Source of the DNA: Deltaproteobacteria bacterium | GTDB taxonomy: Bacteria > Desulfobacterota > Anaeroferrophillalia > Anaeroferrophillales > Tharpellaceae | Assembly (NCBI GenBank): GCA_030640695.1 | Contig: DAOWIX010000129.1 | Span: 1-9,701, forward strand | Length of the DNA stretch: 9,701 bases | Reading direction: 5' to 3' | Shown here: positions 6,916 to 9,701 of the stretch, piece after piece | Layout of the letters: each line of letters opens with the position of its first letter | How positions within the stretch are numbered: the first letter of the stretch is position 1 | Notes under the pieces: model-generated | Database searches by the model: none | What the model saw: only the letters and a program-made list of their open reading frames with translations | What the model was told of the DNA's origin: nothing | Made by a program: the position numbers and the translations under genes

Positions 6916-9255
6916 ATGTTTTCTCGTTTTATCCCAGCTGCTGAAGCTCTCATTTTCCGTAATCGGCTTCCTATAATAATAATCTTTGGCCTGATAACCC
7001 TTTTTATGGGCTATTCAGCCAGCAATCTAAAGATTGATGCCGGCTTCACCAAACTTGTGCCGATGGAGCACGAGTTCATGAAGACTTACGTCCGCCACCA
7101 AAAAGAGTTCGGTGGGGCCAACAAAATTATCGTTGCCCTGGCACCCAAATCGGGAGACATCTTCACACCCGAATTTTTCACTGCAATCCAAAAAGTAACC
7201 GATGAAATCTTCTTTCTGCCTGGAGTTGATCGCAGCCGGGTAATTTCAATATTTACCCCTAACGCCCGTTTTACTGAGGTAACAGAAGAGGGGTTTGCCG
7301 GAGGATCCCTGGTTCCGGCAGATTTTGCCCCCAACCATGAATCCCTGGAAAAAGTTCGCACAAACCTACTTAAATCAACCCATATCGGTCGACTCGTGGC
7401 TAAGGATTTTACAGCGGCTCTGATTAAAACCGATTTGATGGAGCTTGACCCCCAGACTGGAAAAAAACTGAATCTTCTTCAGGTCGCCAAACTTCTTGAA
7501 GATATCCGCGAAAAGTATCAGAACGAAAACCTTGACGTCCATATCATCGGTTTTGCCAAGGTTATGGGCGATATGACTGATGGTGCATCTCGGGTCGTTC
7601 TCTTTTTTGGTGTAGCCTTTTTAATAACGGCTTTGCTGGTCTTCTTTTACACCCTTTCAGTACGCCGAACTACGGTTCTTCTTGGGGTTGCCTTAATTGC
7701 CGTGATCTGGCAGCTGGGCCTGCTGCCACTCTTAGGGTTCGGTATCGATCCCATGGGCATCCTGGTTCCATTTCTGGTTTTTGCCATCGCCGTGAGCCAC
7801 GGCATCCAAATGGTCAGTGCCAACTCGGCCGGGCTCTTTGCCGGGAAAACCCCGCTTGAATCAGCCAAAAACAGCTTTAGCTCCCTTTTAATCCCGGGGC
7901 TTACGGCTCTGGCCACCGACACCATCGGTTTCGCTACTATCTTTCTAATCAAAATCCGCATCATCCAGGAGATGGCGATGACTGCCGGTATTGGGGTTGC
8001 TGTTATTATCCTGACCAACCTTATCCTCTTGCCGGTGGTCCTCTCTTATGTCAGTGCCAACGAAAAATACCGGCAGAAATTGAAGAAAAAAGCCACCCTG
8101 ATGGAGCCGATCTGGCGCAAGCTCTCCGCCGTTGCCAGTCGGCCGGTTGCAACCGGTATCATTATTTTCTGCCTGCTTTTGGCTCTTCTTGGCGTCTGGA
8201 AGGCGGGAGATATTAAGATCGGTGACACCCAGGCCGGAGTCCCCGAACTGCGCCCCGACTCACGCTATAATCTTGATACCGCTTTTATCACGAAAAAATT
8301 CTCTATCGGCCTGGATATTATGTCGATTTTTGTCGAGGGTGGGAAAGCTGACGCTTTTATCAATTGCGAAAACCTGGTCGAGTTGGATGACTTTGAATGG
8401 TATCTGGCCAACGTCGAAGGGGTTCAGTCTACTATGAGCATGGGTAAATATCTACGTTATGCCAATTCCGGCTGGAACGAAGGTGCACCCAACTGGCGAG
8501 TTCTTCCGACCAATGAACCCTCAATTGCCAGCTGCCTTATTTCTATCAGTAGCTCGAGCGGACTCATGAATGCTGACGCCAGTGTTATGCCAATCTACCT
8601 GTTTACCAAGGATCATACGTCCGAAACTATCGCCAAAATTGTTACGGCCGCACGAGAATATTGCAATAACCATCTGCCTTTATGTAACTGTATGAAAATC
8701 ACCCTGATGGGTAACAATCTCGGCGTCATGGCGGCTACCAACGAAGAGGTTCAGGCTTCCCAAACCCCGATTCTACTCTATGTATACGGGGCTGTTATTC
8801 TATTTTGCCTGATCGCCTTTCGTTCAATTCGGGCAGTTCTCTGTATTTTACTCCCTCTGGCGTTAGTCTCCCTGCTGGGATACGCCTTGATGGCAATTAT
8901 GGGTATCGGTTTAAAAGTCAACACCTTGCCGATTATCGCCTTAGGGGTTGGCGTCGGGGTTGACTACGGAATCTATATTTACGCCAGTTTTAAATCAATC
9001 CTGCAAAGGGGAGAGTCCTTCCGCAAAGCCTATGAGATGACGCTGGACATAACCGGAAACGGGGTTTTGGTGACAGCTTTCAGTTTGGCCATCGGGGTCG
9101 CCACTTGGATATGGTCCCCTCTGCAGTTCCAGGCCGACATGGGGATTCTATTAACTTTTCTCTTCCTCGTCAATATGCTCGGTGCCGTATTTGTCTTACC
9201 GGCTTTGGCGGCCTGGTTGCTGAGAGGGGAAAATACACACGAAACTTCAAAGTGA
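6916..9255 (+). CDS. MMPL/COG1033-type RND superfamily transporter permease
   Basis: This is a 779-residue inner-membrane permease with the classic duplicated RND layout. TM1 lies near 18-37, followed by a large periplasmic loop (38-225). TM2-TM7 span about 227-432, a second loop covers 433-615, and TM8-TM12 span about 617-768. The TM10 motif GVGVGVDYGIYIY carries an acidic residue, D683, expected to relay protons. The matching TM4 site reads AVSHGIQM (S294-H295) with no acid, so the halves are asymmetric. The second loop contains a cysteine cluster (YCNNHLPLCNC). No membrane-fusion partner is encoded here, as is usual for MMPL-type lipid or hydrophobe transporters rather than drug-efflux RND pumps. 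The start has a modest AAAGG ten bases upstream. It lies 74 bp behind the Ycf48-like gene, is last in the operon, and is followed by a perfect terminator. The substrate cannot be read from sequence. Confidence 0.92.
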   Translation: MFSRFIPAAEALIFRNRLPIIIIFGLITLFMGYSASNLKIDAGFTKLVPMEHEFMKTYVRHQKEFGGANKIIVALAPKSGDIFTPEFFTAIQKVTDEIFFLPGVDRSRVISIFTPNARFTEVTEEGFAGGSLVPADFAPNHESLEKVRTNLLKSTHIGRLVAKDFTAALIKTDLMELDPQTGKKLNLLQVAKLLEDIREKYQNENLDVHIIGFAKVMGDMTDGASRVVLFFGVAFLITALLVFFYTLSVRRTTVLLGVALIAVIWQLGLLPLLGFGIDPMGILVPFLVFAIAVSHGIQMVSANSAGLFAGKTPLESAKNSFSSLLIPGLTALATDTIGFATIFLIKIRIIQEMAMTAGIGVAVIILTNLILLPVVLSYVSANEKYRQKLKKKATLMEPIWRKLSAVASRPVATGIIIFCLLLALLGVWKAGDIKIGDTQAGVPELRPDSRYNLDTAFITKKFSIGLDIMSIFVEGGKADAFINCENLVELDDFEWYLANVEGVQSTMSMGKYLRYANSGWNEGAPNWRVLPTNEPSIASCLISISSSSGLMNADASVMPIYLFTKDHTSETIAKIVTAAREYCNNHLPLCNCMKITLMGNNLGVMAATNEEVQASQTPILLYVYGAVILFCLIAFRSIRAVLCILLPLALVSLLGYALMAIMGIGLKVNTLPIIALGVGVGVDYGIYIYASFKSILQRGESFRKAYEMTLDITGNGVLVTAFSLAIGVATWIWSPLQFQADMGILLTFLFLVNMLGAVFVLPALAAWLLRGENTHETSK

Positions 9256-9285
9256 GTCAAAAGTTCTAAAAAAGTAAATGGACCT

Positions 9286-9341
9286 AAAAAGGGTCAAAGG
9301 AGTCGAAGGCGGAAATCCCCAAGACTCCTTTGACCCTTTTT
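9286..9341. terminator. Perfect 19-bp bidirectional terminator after the RND gene
   Basis: AAAAAGGGTCAAAGGAGTC (9286-9304) pairs with GACTCCTTTGACCCTTTTT (9323-9341) with no mismatch across an 18-nt loop. T-runs occur on both strands, so it can end the operon and also transcription arriving from the minus-strand SDR gene. The arm shares the GTC/AAGG pattern seen at 6846-6865. Confidence 0.88.
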
Positions 9342-9350
9342 GACTTTTTA

Positions 9351-9380
9351 GGCCATATTTTGTCAGGACAAAATATGGCC
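9351..9380. repeat. 30-bp near-perfect palindrome
   Basis: GGCCATATTTTGTC (9351-9364) is repeated inverted as GACAAAATATGGCC (9367-9380) with a 2-bp centre. It starts nine bases after the terminator and no T-run follows on either strand, so it is not a standard terminator. It could be an operator, a REP-like or MITE-like repeat, or a transcript-stabilising hairpin. Confidence 0.7.
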
Positions 9381-9454
9381 CATTTTACCCTGCGGGCGTG
9401 GCCGACAATGGAGCGCACAGGATAAGATGAACAACTAACTCAAATATATAATCC
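9381..9454. other. Intergenic stretch with nothing recognised
   Basis: These 74 bases separate the palindrome from the ancestral stop of the SDR gene. I see no ORF, RNA gene or clear signal, only an AT-rich segment near 9437-9452. Confidence 0.5.
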
Positions 9455-9495
9455 TCAGTTGTAGGAAATAACCTGACCTGTAATATAGACCGAAT
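9455..9495 (-). pseudogene. Detached 3' end of the SDR gene
   Basis: Read in the same frame as the SDR fragment to the right, this segment encodes SVYITGQVISYN followed by TGA at 9457-9455. YITGQ is the conserved C-terminal motif of short-chain dehydrogenases/reductases. Removing the insertion and one target copy joins it directly to FLSTANSV, restoring a normal SDR ending. It is now separated from the rest of the gene by in-frame stops and is probably not translated. Confidence 0.8.
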
Positions 9496-9588
9496 CAGCA
9501 GTGTCCGGTTAGGAAATTGCAACCCGGGATATCAGTTTATTTTCTTCCACTTCTTACGCAAAATTTTTGTTTTCCCAGGACAGTACTG
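9496..9588. mobile_element. MITE-like 93-bp insertion with target-site duplication
   Basis: The insertion is bounded by perfect 9-bp direct repeats AGACCGAAT (9487-9495 and 9589-9597), which extend to 12 bp with one mismatch if the next three bases are counted. Its ends are inverted: CAGCAGTGTCC on the left and CAGTACTGTCC read inward from the right, 9 of 11 identical, each followed by a G-rich then GGAAA segment. The CAGTGTCC-type end and 9-12 bp duplication resemble the IS4 superfamily of insertion sequences (from memory, not a search). It is far too short for a transposase, so it is a non-autonomous or internally deleted element mobilised in trans. Confidence 0.8.
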
Positions 9589-9701
9589 AGACCGAATTAG
9601 CGGTGGACAGGAATTTGACCAGATTGGCAACATCATGAGGGTTTCCGACCCGGCCCAGCGACTTGTTAGAGGCGGGTTTTTTCATCATTAGTGATGCTTT
9701 A
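9554..9701 (-). pseudogene. Short-chain dehydrogenase/reductase, C-terminal part truncated by insertion (5' end outside window)
   Basis: The frame enters from the right edge and reads MMKKPASNKSLGRVGNPHDV then ANLVKFLSTANSV. The LGRVGNPHDVANLVKFL segment is the typical region before the C-terminal helix of FabG-like SDR oxidoreductases. After the target-site duplication the frame enters the inserted element and adds SVLSWENKNFA before a TAA at 9556-9554, losing the conserved YITGQ end. Insert plus duplication is 102 bp, a multiple of three, but two in-frame TAA codons prevent read-through. The Rossmann and catalytic parts lie outside the window, so residual activity cannot be judged, but loss of the C-terminal strand usually harms tetramer formation. 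Substrate is unknown, and a link to the transport operon is not shown. Confidence 0.82.

Noticed and set aside
1..9701. CRISPR arrays, tRNA or rRNA genes, replication origins, phage or toxin-antitoxin genes
   Set aside because: No regularly spaced repeats, cloverleaf-like segments, rRNA-like stretches or matching proteins were seen on either strand.

Overview
The window looks like a chromosomal segment of a Gram-negative bacterium, most likely an anaerobic member of the former Deltaproteobacteria (Desulfuromonadota/Desulfobacterota). That placement is an inference from the gene types (a sigma-54 activator with GAF and PAS sensors, and a DUF1302/DUF1329/Ycf48-like/RND cluster), the moderate GC content and the style of the intergenic repeats. 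No marker gene fixes the taxonomy.

Layout. (1) Positions 1-1746, minus strand: a sigma-54-dependent activator (GAF-PAS-AAA+) whose C-terminal DNA-binding end runs off the left edge. (2) Positions 1747-2407: a regulatory gap. It holds a small minus-strand ORF interrupted by an early amber codon (1824-2060), a possible enhancer region, a consensus IHF site (2210-2222), a near-perfect sigma-54 promoter (2255-2270) pointing right, and a roughly 125-nt leader ending in a strong Shine-Dalgarno. (3) Positions 2408-9255, plus strand: four genes, DUF1302 outer-membrane protein, DUF1329 periplasmic protein, Ycf48-like beta-propeller and an MMPL-type RND permease. A strong intrinsic terminator sits between genes 2 and 3, ending just before the Ycf48 ribosome-binding site. 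(4) Positions 9256-9454: a perfect bidirectional terminator, a separate 30-bp palindrome, and a short stretch with no recognisable gene. (5) Positions 9455-9701, minus strand: the 3' end of an SDR gene split by a ~93-bp MITE-like insertion with inverted-repeat ends and a 9-bp (or 12-bp with one mismatch) target duplication.

How it may work together (inference). The sigma-54 activator probably senses a signal through GAF/PAS and, with IHF bending the DNA, switches on the divergent operon. The operon encodes an inner-membrane RND pump, two exported soluble proteins (a predicted LolA-like lipid-binding fold and a beta-propeller) and an outer-membrane protein, which is a plausible complete set for moving a hydrophobic molecule across the envelope. 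The four-gene association is known from other proteobacteria, but its substrate and direction remain poorly defined. The most unusual points are the intra-operon terminator, the sigma-54/IHF control, and the small mobile element that removed the YITGQ end of the neighbouring SDR.
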